Below, one piece after another: positions 25,592-34,040 of a stretch of DNA of 64,000 nucleotides. The stretch is taken from NCBI GenBank assembly GCA_016703545.1, contig JADJBX010000008.1:12482-76481 (forward strand), written 5' to 3'. The position numbers were made by a program, and so were the translations under genes. Each line of letters starts with the position of its first letter. The first letter of the stretch is position 1. This DNA is from Candidatus Amarobacillus elongatus. GTDB lineage: Bacteria; Chloroflexota; Dehalococcoidia; Tepidiformales; Tepidiformaceae. The notes beneath the pieces are model-generated. The model was not told where the DNA came from. It saw only the letters and a program-made list of their open reading frames with translations, and searched no databases.

Positions 25592-27865
25592 CTACCGGTA
25601 CTCCGCCGTGTACCGGGCATAGTGATCGAGCACGTAGGCGACATAAGCATGCGTCTCGGAGTAGTCGACCACTTCGATGTAATCAGCGGCGGCCGCGCGC
25701 CCGGCCGCTCGCGTCCATCGGTCGGCAGCCCCGGGGCCGGCGTTGTACGCGGAGAGTGCCGCCCACGGCGTCCCGTACTTCGCGATCTGGGCGGCGATGT
25801 AGTACGCGCCAAAGCGCAGCGCGACCGATGGGCGGAAGAGGTCCTCGGCGCGGAAGGCGGACACGCCCAGTTCGCCGGCAATCGCCTGCCCGGTGGGCGG
25901 GATGACCTGCGTGAGGCCGAGCGCACCCGCGGTCGAACCCGCTTTTTCGTCCCAGAGGCTCTCCTGGCGGATGAGCGCGGCGAGGAAGAGGGGATCCAGG
26001 TTCCGGGCACGGGCCTCGGCGTCGAGGGTGCGGACGAAGGCGAGTGGGTATTCGATGCGTGTGAGGACGCCCTCGGCGTCGGGGTACCGCCCGGTGAGGC
26101 GGAAGGCGAGCTGCACCGCGGGCGCGGGGAGCCCCATGTCGCGGGCCGCGCGCATGGCGTCGAACTGCCCCCACGGGGTCGTGGCCGCGTCCAGGAGGGC
26201 GTCCTCGGCGTCGGCGTGGAGGCCGGCGGCCGCCAGTTCGCGGGCGATGGCGACATCGAGGGTGCCGGTGCGCGCCCCGGCCGCCGTGGTCAGCCACCGT
26301 TCGATGGCGTCCCAGTCAATGGCGGTGTCGGCCGGGAGCGGGCGGTAGGCGGTGGCGGGGAGCCCGCCCGTGCCCAGCTCGCGGGCGCTTTCGTGTGCGT
26401 AGAGGCTCATCGGCTCGATGCGGCGCGCCTCCTCCCATGCCGCGCGAGCGTCGGTCGCGCGCCCAATCAGATTCAGCGCGCGGCCCTTCCAATAGAGCGC
26501 GCGCGCGCCGCCGGCGCTGCCGGTTTCGCTCCAGGCGGCGATGGCGCCGGGGGCGTCGCCGGCGGCGAGGAGCACGTACCCCGCGCGGAAAGCCGATTCG
26601 GCGGCGAATTCGCCACCCCCCGCGGCCACGACGCCCCGGTAGCGGGCCGAGGCGCCGGGAGCGTCGTCCATGCTCTCCGTTACGCGAGCTGCCCAGTAGC
26701 GTGCCCGGTGGCGGAAGGCGGCGTTCGCGAGGGTGGCGGCCTGGTCATAGGCGGCAACGGCTTCGCGCCCCAGGTCGAGGTCCTCGTAGGTGGCGCCGAG
26801 GTAGTACCAGCGCACGCCGAGGGCGTCGGCAGGGATGCCGGCCTCGCCCACCGCCCCTTCGAGCACGCGGCGGGCATCGGCGAGGCGGCCGTGGCGGTAG
26901 AAGACGAGGCCCTCTTCGCCCACGTCGAGCGCGGCGCCGGCGAGGCGCAGCTTCCGCACGGCCTCGAGGGCGGCGGCGCTGCCGGGGTAGCGCGCGGCGA
27001 GCACGCGCAGAGTGGTGTGCGATGCCGCCTCGTCGCCGGCTTCAGCCTGCGCCGTGGCCAGGAGCGAGAGCAGACCCGCGGTCTCGCGCACCGCCCGTTC
27101 GCGTTCGTAGGCGGTCACCTTCGCCACCGGGCCCGCGGCGATGTCCGCGAGCGCGCGAAGGGCCGACACGCGCAGGGCGACGGGCGCCGATGCGGTGGCG
27201 GCGCGTTCGTAGGCGAGCGCGGCGGATGCGGTGTCGCCGGCGCCTTCGAGGGCCCGGCCGTATTCAAAGGCGACATAAGGAGAGAGTGGCGAAGCGGCGG
27301 ATTGCACCGGCGCGAGGACGTCGCGCGCCCCGGTGAAGTCGCGCGCGGTGACGAGCTGGCGGCCCAGGAGGTAGCGCGCGCGGACGGCCTCGGCGCTGCC
27401 GGCGGGGGCGGCCCCGACCGCCGCGCGAAGGGAGTCGGCGGCCTTCGCGTTCTCTCGAGCTCGGTCCAGGCGTTGGCTTCGCCGGTGAGGGGCGGCGGCA
27501 CGGGCCGCTCCGCCGGCGACGGCGGCGGCAGCCTGGAACGCCGCCGCGGCGGGCACGAATTCGCCCTCGCGGAGCAGGCGGTGCGCCTCTTCGAGCGAGG
27601 GTGGCGGGCCCGCCGGGACGGTTGCGGTCGGGGTAAGGGGAACGGACGTGGGGGTGCCGGCGGGCGCGGTGGCAGCCGTCGCGGCGGGGATGGTTTCGGC
27701 GGGACCGCCGTCGCCGGCGCGCGCCGGGGTTTCGCCGCTGCTCGCCACGAGGACGACGGCGAAGGCGCCCGCACCGAGCAGGGCAGCCGCCAGAACGGCG
27801 AACGAGAGGGCCTTGACGCCTCGCGGTCGCCCTGTCACGCGCAGAGCATTGCGTATCGTCAGCAC
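25592..27865 (-). CDS. Soluble lytic transglycosylase (TPR-like superhelix + SLT domain)
   Basis: A 757-residue protein with an N-terminal membrane helix (VKALSFAVLAAALLGAGAFAVVLVAS, residues ~18-43), a Pro/Thr linker, a long TPR-like alpha superhelix (~100-590) and a C-terminal SLT domain. The domain shows the catalytic Glu in LFLAALIRQESLWD, GALGLTQVIPPTGQAIA, and AALSAYNAGPGAADRW. It cleaves peptidoglycan glycan strands to 1,6-anhydro-muropeptides. At about 27450-27490 the frame with natural codon use switches for a short stretch (reading TGEANAWTELE in place of the quoted frame), which suggests two compensating indels. Divergent from alr, 75 bases apart. Confidence 0.9.
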   Translation of the reverse strand: MLTIRNALRVTGRPRGVKALSFAVLAAALLGAGAFAVVLVASSGETPARAGDGGPAETIPAATAATAPAGTPTSVPLTPTATVPAGPPPSLEEAHRLLREGEFVPAAAAFQAAAAVAGGAARAAAPHRRSQRLDRARENAKAADSLRAAVGAAPAGSAEAVRARYLLGRQLVTARDFTGARDVLAPVQSAASPLSPYVAFEYGRALEGAGDTASAALAYERAATASAPVALRVSALRALADIAAGPVAKVTAYERERAVRETAGLLSLLATAQAEAGDEAASHTTLRVLAARYPGSAAALEAVRKLRLAGAALDVGEEGLVFYRHGRLADARRVLEGAVGEAGIPADALGVRWYYLGATYEDLDLGREAVAAYDQAATLANAAFRHRARYWAARVTESMDDAPGASARYRGVVAAGGGEFAAESAFRAGYVLLAAGDAPGAIAAWSETGSAGGARALYWKGRALNLIGRATDARAAWEEARRIEPMSLYAHESARELGTGGLPATAYRPLPADTAIDWDAIERWLTTAAGARTGTLDVAIARELAAAGLHADAEDALLDAATTPWGQFDAMRAARDMGLPAPAVQLAFRLTGRYPDAEGVLTRIEYPLAFVRTLDAEARARNLDPLFLAALIRQESLWDEKAGSTAGALGLTQVIPPTGQAIAGELGVSAFRAEDLFRPSVALRFGAYYIAAQIAKYGTPWAALSAYNAGPGAADRWTRAAGRAAAADYIEVVDYSETHAYVAYVLDHYARYTAEYR

Positions 27866-27940
27866 CGAGGGGATGCTAGGGATTGGGTACCGGGGCCGTC
27901 AAAACCGCGTTACGGCGCAGAAAAGGTGGTTTTTCTTCGC

Positions 27941-29167
27941 GTGACCGATCTCGCCGAGTCGCCCGCACCGCCCGTCGCCGCGTCCGCCCCGTGCCCATCG
28001 CCTGCCGTCGCCGCCGGCCGCTCGCTGGCCGAGACCACTCGCGCGCGCAATGCCTGGATCGAAATCGATATCGAAGCGCTGGAGCACAACCTGTGCGCCC
28101 TTCGCGCCGCTGTCGGGGCCGGGTGCGAAACCGTGGCCGTGATCAAGGGAAACGCCTACGGCGCGGGCATTGAGGGCGTCGCGCCCGTGCTCGAAGCGGC
28201 CGGGGTCGAGCGGTTCGGTGTGGCGTGGGTATCGGAGGGCGTACAGCTCCGCGGACTCGGGATTCGCCGGCCCATCATCGTGCTCGGCCATTCGTTCCCG
28301 GAGGACGCGCCCACGGCCGTGGCCCACGACCTGACGCTCACCTGCCACTCGCTCGGGCTGGGACACGCGCTCTCGGCGGCCGCGGTGCGAGCCGGGCGCG
28401 TGGCGCGCGTCCACATTCATATCGATAGCGGCCTCCACCGCGACGGCGTCTCCCTCGATGAGGGCGTGGCGCTGGCGGAGGCGCTGCGCGACCTCCCGGG
28501 GCTCGCGGTCGAGGGCATCAGCACGCACATGGCGAACGCCGACGAACCCGACGACTCCTTCTCGGACGCCCAGGCGGCGCTCTTCCGGGCGGCGACGGAG
28601 CGGCTGCCGTGGGTCCCCTACCGGCACACGGCCAACTCCGCCACCGCGCTCCGGCGGGCGGGGCTGCGCTTCGAAGGGGTGCGCATCGGCCTCGCGCTGC
28701 ACGGCATCCTGCCTTCGAACACGCCCGGCCCGGCGCTGCGGCCGATCCTTTCGGTGAAGGCCCGCCTTGCCCGCGTTTCGGACATCCCCGAGGGCGACGG
28801 CGTGAGCTACGGGCTGACGTGGCGGGCGGAACGGCCGTCGCGCGCGGGGCTTGTGCCCGTGGGGTACGCCGATGGCTGGTCGCGGCACCTGGGGAATCGC
28901 GGCGAGGTGCTCGTGCGCGGCCGGCGCTGCCCCGTCATCGGGAGGGTGATGATGGACCAGTTCGTGGTCGACGTGACGGCGCTGCCGGCGGCGGAGGAGG
29001 GCGACGAAGTCGTGCTCCTGGGCGCGCAGGGTGGCGACGCGATTCGCGCGGACGAGGTTGCGGAGGCGGCCGGGACGATCCCGTGGGATACCTTCGCATC
29101 GCTGACGGCACGGCTGCCGCGGGTGTTCCACCGGGCGGGCGTGGTCGAACGCTTGACGGGCGGCTGA
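27941..29167 (+). CDS. alr: Alanine racemase
   Basis: A 408-residue PLP enzyme with a ~35-residue Ala/Pro N-terminal extension. The PLP lysine lies in CETVAVIKGNAYGAG (Lys ~69) and the second catalytic base in GDGVSYGLTW (Tyr ~290). Other landmarks are HIHIDSGLHRDGV, GISTHMANADEPD and the late VPVGYADGWSRHLGNRGEVLVRGRRCPVIGRVMMDQFVVDVT. It supplies D-alanine for peptidoglycan. GTG 27941 is the only in-frame start near the homology; the usual compact N-terminus would begin ~30 residues later. Confidence 0.96.
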   Translation: MTDLAESPAPPVAASAPCPSPAVAAGRSLAETTRARNAWIEIDIEALEHNLCALRAAVGAGCETVAVIKGNAYGAGIEGVAPVLEAAGVERFGVAWVSEGVQLRGLGIRRPIIVLGHSFPEDAPTAVAHDLTLTCHSLGLGHALSAAAVRAGRVARVHIHIDSGLHRDGVSLDEGVALAEALRDLPGLAVEGISTHMANADEPDDSFSDAQAALFRAATERLPWVPYRHTANSATALRRAGLRFEGVRIGLALHGILPSNTPGPALRPILSVKARLARVSDIPEGDGVSYGLTWRAERPSRAGLVPVGYADGWSRHLGNRGEVLVRGRRCPVIGRVMMDQFVVDVTALPAAEEGDEVVLLGAQGGDAIRADEVAEAAGTIPWDTFASLTARLPRVFHRAGVVERLTGG

Positions 29168-29168
29168 G

Positions 29169-29285
29169 GTGGCGAAGAAGCGCACGAAGCCGGCGCCGCC
29201 GCCCCCCGGTCGATGGTGGACGAAGCACCTGTGGCTGGCGGGGGCGATTGCGGCCTTCGCGCTGGCGTACGCCATCAAGGGGTAG
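29169..29285 (+). CDS. Microprotein with one membrane segment (38 aa)
   Basis: The GTG at 29169 lies one base past the alr stop and opens a 38-residue frame ending TAG at 29283. It has a basic, Pro-rich N-terminus (AKKRTKPAPPPPGRWW) and one hydrophobic helix (LWLAGAIAAFALAYAIKG), so it should sit in the membrane with its N-terminus inside. It may be translated by coupling with alr. The C-terminal IKG is shared with the 29-aa protein at 52585. No known family. Confidence 0.6.
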   Translation: MAKKRTKPAPPPPGRWWTKHLWLAGAIAAFALAYAIKG

Positions 29286-29317
29286 CGGCGCCGCTCGCCC
29301 GGTCGTCCGCGGACTGC

Positions 29318-29382
29318 CGTGAAACATCAGGTTTCGAACCTGAGCGTCCGTGAAACACGCCGTGAAACATCTGCGTGAAACA
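29318..29382 (+). repeat. Array of four parS half-sites (CGTGAAACA)
   Basis: Four exact CGTGAAACA nonamers start at 29318, 29349, 29361 and 29374. The last three are 12 and 13 bases apart, all in the same orientation. The nonamer is the right half of parS TGTTTCACGTGAAACA. The array is in the gene-free gap 29286-29485. Confidence 0.75.
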
Positions 29383-29485
29383 CCGGCTGCAACCCCGCTG
29401 CGACGCCACGGCAGGATTCGCGCGCCCGCCCGGCACGGCCTTCGTGGTGCGATGGAGGAGAACGCCACGACGCAGGAGGCACTCC

Positions 29486-29677
29486 ATGCCCGGTAATGAC
29501 CGATACCCGAAGAAGGACCAGAACCCGACATTCGAGCCCGGTTCGCGGCCGACGGAACAGCCCGTGGGCGTGACGCGCGTGCCCGACAACGAGCCGGACG
29601 TCGAGGAGATGACCACGGACGAGCGGATGCGCAAGGACCCGGCGCGGCTCGACGTGTTGCCGCCGGCGCAGAAGTAA
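29486..29677 (+). CDS. Hypothetical hydrophilic protein (63 aa)
   Basis: A short, strongly polar, Pro/Asp/Glu-rich protein without hydrophobic segments and probably disordered (PGNDRYPKKDQNPTFEPGSRP, then PDNEPDVEEMTTDERMRKDPARLD). A good GGAGG Shine-Dalgarno with 8-base spacing precedes the ATG at 29486, which is the main argument for it being real. It lies downstream of the parS half-site array. Function unknown. Confidence 0.65.
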   Translation: MPGNDRYPKKDQNPTFEPGSRPTEQPVGVTRVPDNEPDVEEMTTDERMRKDPARLDVLPPAQK

Positions 29678-29782
29678 CGCGCTCGCGGTCGGCCCCACGG
29701 CCGCCGGCCAACGACCGGCGGCCGCTTCGCGGGGTGGCGGCCATGCCATCCTGCTTTTGCGTGAGGGGATTAACAGTTCGGC

Positions 29783-29811
29783 TTGACGCCTTTACCCACC
29801 ATACCTAGGGT
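29783..29811 (+). promoter_or_regulatory. Sigma-70-type promoter
   Basis: TTGACG at 29783-29788 and TAGGGT at 29806-29811 are separated by 17 bases. It lies 36 bases before the TTG start of the next gene, with AAGGAGG between, so it probably drives the two unknown genes 29847-31164. Confidence 0.5.
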
Positions 29812-29846
29812 AGCCGCACTTCAGGCTCCCCAAGGAGGTGGATGGG

Positions 29847-30638
29847 TTGGGCACATCGATGCCGCTCGTCGTCCATAAGGGCGAAACCGTGACGAAGCTC
29901 GAGGCGCGCTGGAAGGACCCCGCGATGCGCTTCCAGAGCCTCCTCTACCACCGCTGGGTGCTGGACCCGGCGAACCCTCCGCCGTGGGTGGCCCGCGGGG
30001 AGGTCGGCCCGCGGACGTCGGTGGTGGTCGGCCGTTCGCTCGTGGAGACGGCCGCGGGGACGCCCGTGCTGACCGGCGATGAACCGCGTCACTTCGACGC
30101 AGACTGGTTCGGGCCGATGAACACGAACTTCTTCCGCGTCATCGCGCTGCCCCGGACGGCAACGGGCGAAATCGACATCACCGGCCAGGCGACGCTCACG
30201 AATATGTCGACCGCGGCCGCCGAGCGCGCGCGGCTGATGGTCACGCGGGCGCTGGTGGAGGCGCTGGAGCTGTCCCTGGGGCTGGACGACGGCGACTCCG
30301 GGGGCCTCGCGCTCAACGACAAGGGCAGCGAATGGGCCCACGACTCCGCGAAACCCGCGCGCGACTGGCCCATCGCCATCTACTGGGTGTGCGGCAAGGC
30401 CGATGGCTTCGACGTCGAGATCTTCTGGGACAAGGACGCGACCCACGGTGAGGGGCTGGTGACGCTGTTCATCGTGACGCCGCCGATCGCGCGGGATTTC
30501 GGCATGCCGGGGGCGACGCCGAAGCCGTACCGGCGGGCGAAGGTGGAGGACGGGCGCGGCGCGCTGCTCATCCGCAATCTCGGCCGCTGGATGGCGCGCT
30601 TCCTCGTCCCCGAGCGCGACGGCGGCGTCACCTACTAG
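29847..30638 (+). CDS. Hypothetical protein (263 aa)
   Basis: A soluble alpha/beta protein without signal peptide or membrane segment. Notable stretches are GPMNTNFFRVIALPRTATGEIDITGQATLTN (~85-115), a helix ERARLMVTRALVEALELSLGLDDGDSGG and DWPIAIYWVCGKADGFDVEIFWDKDATHGEGLVTLFIVTPP (~180-220). I do not recognise the family. The TTG at 29847 has AAGGAGG (29832-29838) at 8-base spacing and is chosen over GTG 29838 and ATG 29859. It is followed after 10 bases by another unknown gene; both share a good promoter and good ribosome sites, so they are probably expressed as a pair. Confidence 0.7.
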   Translation: MGTSMPLVVHKGETVTKLEARWKDPAMRFQSLLYHRWVLDPANPPPWVARGEVGPRTSVVVGRSLVETAAGTPVLTGDEPRHFDADWFGPMNTNFFRVIALPRTATGEIDITGQATLTNMSTAAAERARLMVTRALVEALELSLGLDDGDSGGLALNDKGSEWAHDSAKPARDWPIAIYWVCGKADGFDVEIFWDKDATHGEGLVTLFIVTPPIARDFGMPGATPKPYRRAKVEDGRGALLIRNLGRWMARFLVPERDGGVTY

Positions 30639-30648
30639 GAGGCATCCC

Positions 30649-31164
30649 ATGGCAGATGGCACACAGGAGTTCGCGACCTCGCTGGTGGGGGCGTTCGCGC
30701 CGCTGGAACGCGAGATGGAGGCCGAGGGGTTCGCGTCCACGTTCGCGGAGCACATCGTGAGCGGCGCGACGGGGCTCGCCGGCCTCGAACTGGCGCTCCC
30801 GGCCGCGGCCGAGATGGAGGCGTTCGCGAACCGCGCGAGCGACCGCGTGACCGTGGCGTGGGTGGCCCGCGGGCGGCACACGGGGGAGTTCCTTGGCTGG
30901 CGGCGAACACGGCAGCCGGTGGTGCTGCTCGTGCATACCGTCGGGCGCCGGGAGAAGGACGGCAGCTGGAGCTACATCTCCCGGTTCGACAGCCTGGCGG
31001 CGCTGGGGCAGCTGGGCGTGCTCGCGGTCGGTCGGCCACTGGCGCCGCTCAGCGTCGACCCGCCTCCCGGAACGCCCGAGTACGCGGACGCCGCCGGCTC
31101 GCGCCGGACGACGGTGGCGGATGCGCTGGGGTTTTCGTTCGCGAAGGAGTACCGGGTGGGGTGA
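30649..31164 (+). CDS. Hypothetical protein (171 aa)
   Basis: A soluble protein, helical in its first 60 residues (EREMEAEGFASTFAEHIVSG, AAAEMEAFANRASDR), then beta-rich (RVTVAWVARGRHTGEF, VVLLVHTVGRREKDGSWSYISRFDS). No family recognised. AGGAGG at 30637-30642 precedes the ATG at 30649, and the gene starts 10 bases after the stop of the unknown upstream gene, so they form an operon. Confidence 0.65.
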   Translation: MADGTQEFATSLVGAFAPLEREMEAEGFASTFAEHIVSGATGLAGLELALPAAAEMEAFANRASDRVTVAWVARGRHTGEFLGWRRTRQPVVLLVHTVGRREKDGSWSYISRFDSLAALGQLGVLAVGRPLAPLSVDPPPGTPEYADAAGSRRTTVADALGFSFAKEYRVG

Positions 31165-31605
31165 GGGGATCGAGGCTCGGGGCTCGAGGCTCGAGGAGGG
31201 ACAACCCCGGGGGGCGTCGGCTGTCGGGCCTGCGACGCCGTGTGGGCCGCTGCCGACCGACCGTGGATGAAGGTGTCGAGGATGACGTGCGACTCGCGGA
31301 ACTAGTGAACAACTGACGAGAGAGCGCGCTTTGGGCGCGTTGAATGCACCGCTAACGTGATGTAGAAGGTTGGCATCCTGTCCCCACGGCAGCGGTCCGC
31401 GCGGATAGTGCGGGCGAGATCGGTGACGCGGCAGCGCCGCTCACTACCGTTCGCGGCCCGGCTTCGGTTCGTGCGCGGGCGGCGCCTGGGCACCGGGAAC
31501 TGACCACTCGGACTCGCCCGCAGGGCCTCAGCCCCGCGTGCGGCACCACTGGGCACTGGGCACTGGGAACTCGCAACTGCGCCGCGGCGCCGCAGCGCCG
31601 CGGCG
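31165..31605. repeat. Gene-free gap with GGCTCGAG and CACTGGGAAC repeats
   Basis: The 441-base gap between converging genes holds no convincing gene. Tandem CGAGGCTCGGGGCTCGAGG units lie at 31170-31196, and degenerate GGGCACYGGGAAC units at 31488-31502 and 31548-31573 (CACTGGGCACTGGG repeated). The latter resemble the repeats in the parA-parB gap at 19273-19316. Confidence 0.6.
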
Positions 31606-32547
31606 CTACGCCAGACAGCGCAGGGGTTGGCCGCCGTTGTACGCCACCATTTCGGGGAAGATCGTGTTCAGCGAGAGTGCGGCTCCGCGCGGCTCGCCGC
31701 GCAGCTCCGAGTACGCGCGGTGCAGGTTGCCCACGATCCGTTCGGTATCGCACAGGCCGGCGTAGGGACCGAGGTCGAGCGACTGCGCGAGCTCGAGCGG
31801 CGGCGTGCCCGCTTCGAAGCCTCGCCGGGCGTGGTCGCGAACGAAGCCAAGGTAGCCGCGGATGGTGTCGAACACCTCGGGGCCGCAGACCGCGCCGTGG
31901 CCGGGGACGATGGTTTCGGCGCCCAGCGCACCGAGGCGGTCGAGGGCATCGAACCAGCCGGCGATGGACCCGAACAGCGCGAACGGCGTGCCGCCGTTGA
32001 AGACGAGGTCGCCGCTGAAGAGCAGCTTCCGTTCGGGGATCCAGGCGACGATGTCGTTGGTCGTGTGGGCCGGGCCCATGAAGATCAGCTCGATCCGCAG
32101 GTCGTCGACGTAGACGGCCATGCGGTCCTCGAAGGTGATGGTTGCGGGGGTGGCGGGGCAGTTGCCGAAATCGGTGTTGGGGAAGACGGGCGAACGGCGG
32201 CTCGGGCGGGAGGCGCGCACCTCCTCGCGGCACTTCTCGTGCGCGATGATCGGCGTGTTCGGCGCCCAGGCGAAGTTGCCATTGGTGTGGTCGGCGTGGT
32301 GATGGGTGTTGATGAGCGCGGTGACGGGCAGGTCCGTGATGGAGCGAACGGCGGCCTGCCAGGCGTGGGCGCGCGCTTCGGTCCCGGTGGTGTCGATGAG
32401 CTTCGCGTCGCGGTCGCCGGTGATGCAGCCGGCGTTGTTGAGGAACCAGCTGCCATCGAGCTGGATGTAGGCATGGATGCCGCGGCTGACCTCCTGGATC
32501 GCGGGCGGCGGGACGGCGTCGGCGTGGGTAACGGGCTGGCTGCTCAT
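31606..32547 (-). CDS. MBL-fold metallo-hydrolase
   Basis: A 313-residue beta-lactamase-fold protein with all metal ligands: NTHHHADHTNG (HxHxDH, residues ~89-99), a later His in MGPAHTTNDIVAW, Asp in LLFSGDLVFNG, and PGHGAVCG. It resembles the SoxH/quinoprotein-relay or glyoxalase-II-like groups that hydrolyse thioesters, lactones or organosulfur compounds; the substrate cannot be deduced. ATG 32547 is selected because further upstream lie intergenic repeats. Confidence 0.88.
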   Translation of the reverse strand: MSSQPVTHADAVPPPAIQEVSRGIHAYIQLDGSWFLNNAGCITGDRDAKLIDTTGTEARAHAWQAAVRSITDLPVTALINTHHHADHTNGNFAWAPNTPIIAHEKCREEVRASRPSRRSPVFPNTDFGNCPATPATITFEDRMAVYVDDLRIELIFMGPAHTTNDIVAWIPERKLLFSGDLVFNGGTPFALFGSIAGWFDALDRLGALGAETIVPGHGAVCGPEVFDTIRGYLGFVRDHARRGFEAGTPPLELAQSLDLGPYAGLCDTERIVGNLHRAYSELRGEPRGAALSLNTIFPEMVAYNGGQPLRCLA

Positions 32548-32599
32548 GGCGTGGGAGTGTACGCGCGGCGCGCGCTGCGGCGCGCGCCGCGCGAGCTGT

Positions 32600-33270
32600 T
32601 GGCTGTTGGCTGTTGGCTGTTGGCTGTTGGCTGGCCGTCGGCTGTCGGTGGTGGCCACCAAGGGGCGGTGGCGGCTGGGGGTTGGATGTGCTGTCGGCTC
32701 TCGGGTTGTGGCCACGGGGAACTGTTGGCGGGCGCTGGCTGTCGGCTGTCGGGTGTCGGTGGCGAGTGGGGCGGGGCAGCGCGGGCGTGAAACAATCGCC
32801 CGGTGGCAGCGTGTGAAACAGGGTGTGAAACATGAGCCGTGAACCTGGCGGACAGGCCAAGGACGGCGTGAGCGAGTGTTTCACGAATTTGTTTCACGAA
32901 ATGTTTCACGGGTCCATCGACCGCCCGTCGGCCGGCCCTGCTACCCCAGGCCGCCAGCCGGCAGCTCACCGGGCCACCCCCCGCAAACCGCCAGCGGGCC
33001 CCCAGCCGCCAGCCGCCCACCGCTCCCCGTGGCCACAGCGAACAGCCAGGGCCCACAACCGCAGGGCCGCGCAGCCGACAGCCGACGGCCAGCGGGCCCC
33101 CCAACCGCCCACCGCCAACCGCGCCCCCGTGGCCACAGCCAACAGCCGACAGCCAGCGGCCAGCGGGCCAACCCCAATCCGCCCGCGGCCTGCCGCCTAC
33201 CGCTCCCCCGTGGCCACAGCCGACAGCCGACAGCCGACGGCCAGAGGGCCCCCAACAGCCAACCGCCAAC
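32600..33270. repeat. Composite intergenic repeat region (GGCTGTTGG / CAGCCGACAGCC modules)
   Basis: The 779-base gap 32548-33326 carries no clear gene. It begins with tandem GGCTGTTGGCTGTTGG units (32600-32640) turning into GGCTGTCGG (to 32660), and repeats GTGGCCAC near 32650 and 32708. After a stretch of parS half-sites the inverse modules follow: CCCCGTGGCCACAGC at 33025, 33125 and 33206, each followed by CAGCCGACAGCC-type units and GGCCAGCGGGCC. The two halves are thus roughly inverted around 32.85 kb. Confidence 0.75.
32786..32910. repeat. Two opposed triplets of parS half-sites
   Basis: GTGAAACA occurs at 32787, 32813 and 32825 (the first with the preceding C). TGTTTCACG occurs at 32877, 32890 and 32902. 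Spacings inside the arrays are 12-13 bases except for the first. The two groups face each other across ~45 bases, as in an expanded parS. None is a full CACGTG palindrome. Confidence 0.75.
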
Positions 33271-33326
33271 CGCTCCCCCACCCCCCCCTTGCGGGCGCGC
33301 GGCGGGCGTGCTCTTCTTCGTGGCCC

Positions 33327-34040
33327 ATGTTCCGTGCCGTGCTGTTCGATGTTGGTGGCCCGATCGATACCGAAGTGCGCTTCGAGGCGCTGGTGGACCG
33401 CGATATCCGCGCCGCCTTCGCCGCCGAGGGCGTGGCGGTGACGGATGAGGCGTACGCGGAGGCGGATGCCCATGCGATCGCGTGCTTTGCGCCCGATGCC
33501 TACAGCGCCATCGCGTGGCGGCTCGCGGGCGGCGATGCGGATCTCGCGGCGCGGGTGGGCGCCCGGTTCCGCGCGCCGGAGGCGGGGCCGCGGCGGCTCG
33601 CGGAACGCGGCGGCATCGAGCTGCGGCCCGGCATCGTGCCCCTGCTCGAGTGGCTGCGCGGCGAGGGCCTCCTCCTCGGGCTGGCCGCCAACCAGCCCGC
33701 GCGCGTGGTCGGCGACCTCGACGCCCTCGGCGCTGGGGGGTTGTTCACCCATCGCGAGGTCACCGGGCACCACCGGCTGCGCAAGCCCGATGTCCGCCTC
33801 TTCCTGCGTGCCTGCGACGACCTTGGCGTCGAACCGCGCGAGACGATCATGGTCGGCGACCGCATCGACAACGACATCGCGCCCGCGCGGTGGCTGGGGA
33901 TGACGGCGATCCGCTTGCGCACCGGCCGGCACGCGGGCCAGCAGCCCCGCACGCACGACGAAGTGCCACACGCCGACGTCGAGGACGTGCCGGCGCTGCG
34001 GGCGGCCCTCGAACGGTTCCTCACCGGGGGCGCGCCATGA
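33327..34040 (+). CDS. HAD-family hydrolase
   Basis: A 237-residue haloacid-dehalogenase-fold protein: motif I FRAVLFDVGGPIDTE (first Asp nucleophile; the usual second acidic residue is replaced, DVGGP rather than DxDGT), cap domain ~20-90, motif II LLLGLAANQP, motif III Lys in RLRKPDVRLF, and motif IV TIMVGDRIDNDIAPARWLGM. The DVGGP form is common in HAD subfamily IA proteins with phosphatase or dehalogenase-like activity. The stop overlaps the start of the MBL-fold gene, so they are coupled. Confidence 0.88.
   Translation: MFRAVLFDVGGPIDTEVRFEALVDRDIRAAFAAEGVAVTDEAYAEADAHAIACFAPDAYSAIAWRLAGGDADLAARVGARFRAPEAGPRRLAERGGIELRPGIVPLLEWLRGEGLLLGLAANQPARVVGDLDALGAGGLFTHREVTGHHRLRKPDVRLFLRACDDLGVEPRETIMVGDRIDNDIAPARWLGMTAIRLRTGRHAGQQPRTHDEVPHADVEDVPALRAALERFLTGGAP

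Noticed and set aside
25622..27940. A large plus-strand frame upstream of alr
   Set aside because: It lies antisense to the lytic transglycosylase, has shadow composition, and the alr homology begins only at ~27941.
32548..33326. Possible CRISPR array in the repeat-rich gap
   Set aside because: Repeats are short (9-15 bases), degenerate and not separated by uniform unique spacers; no cas genes are nearby.
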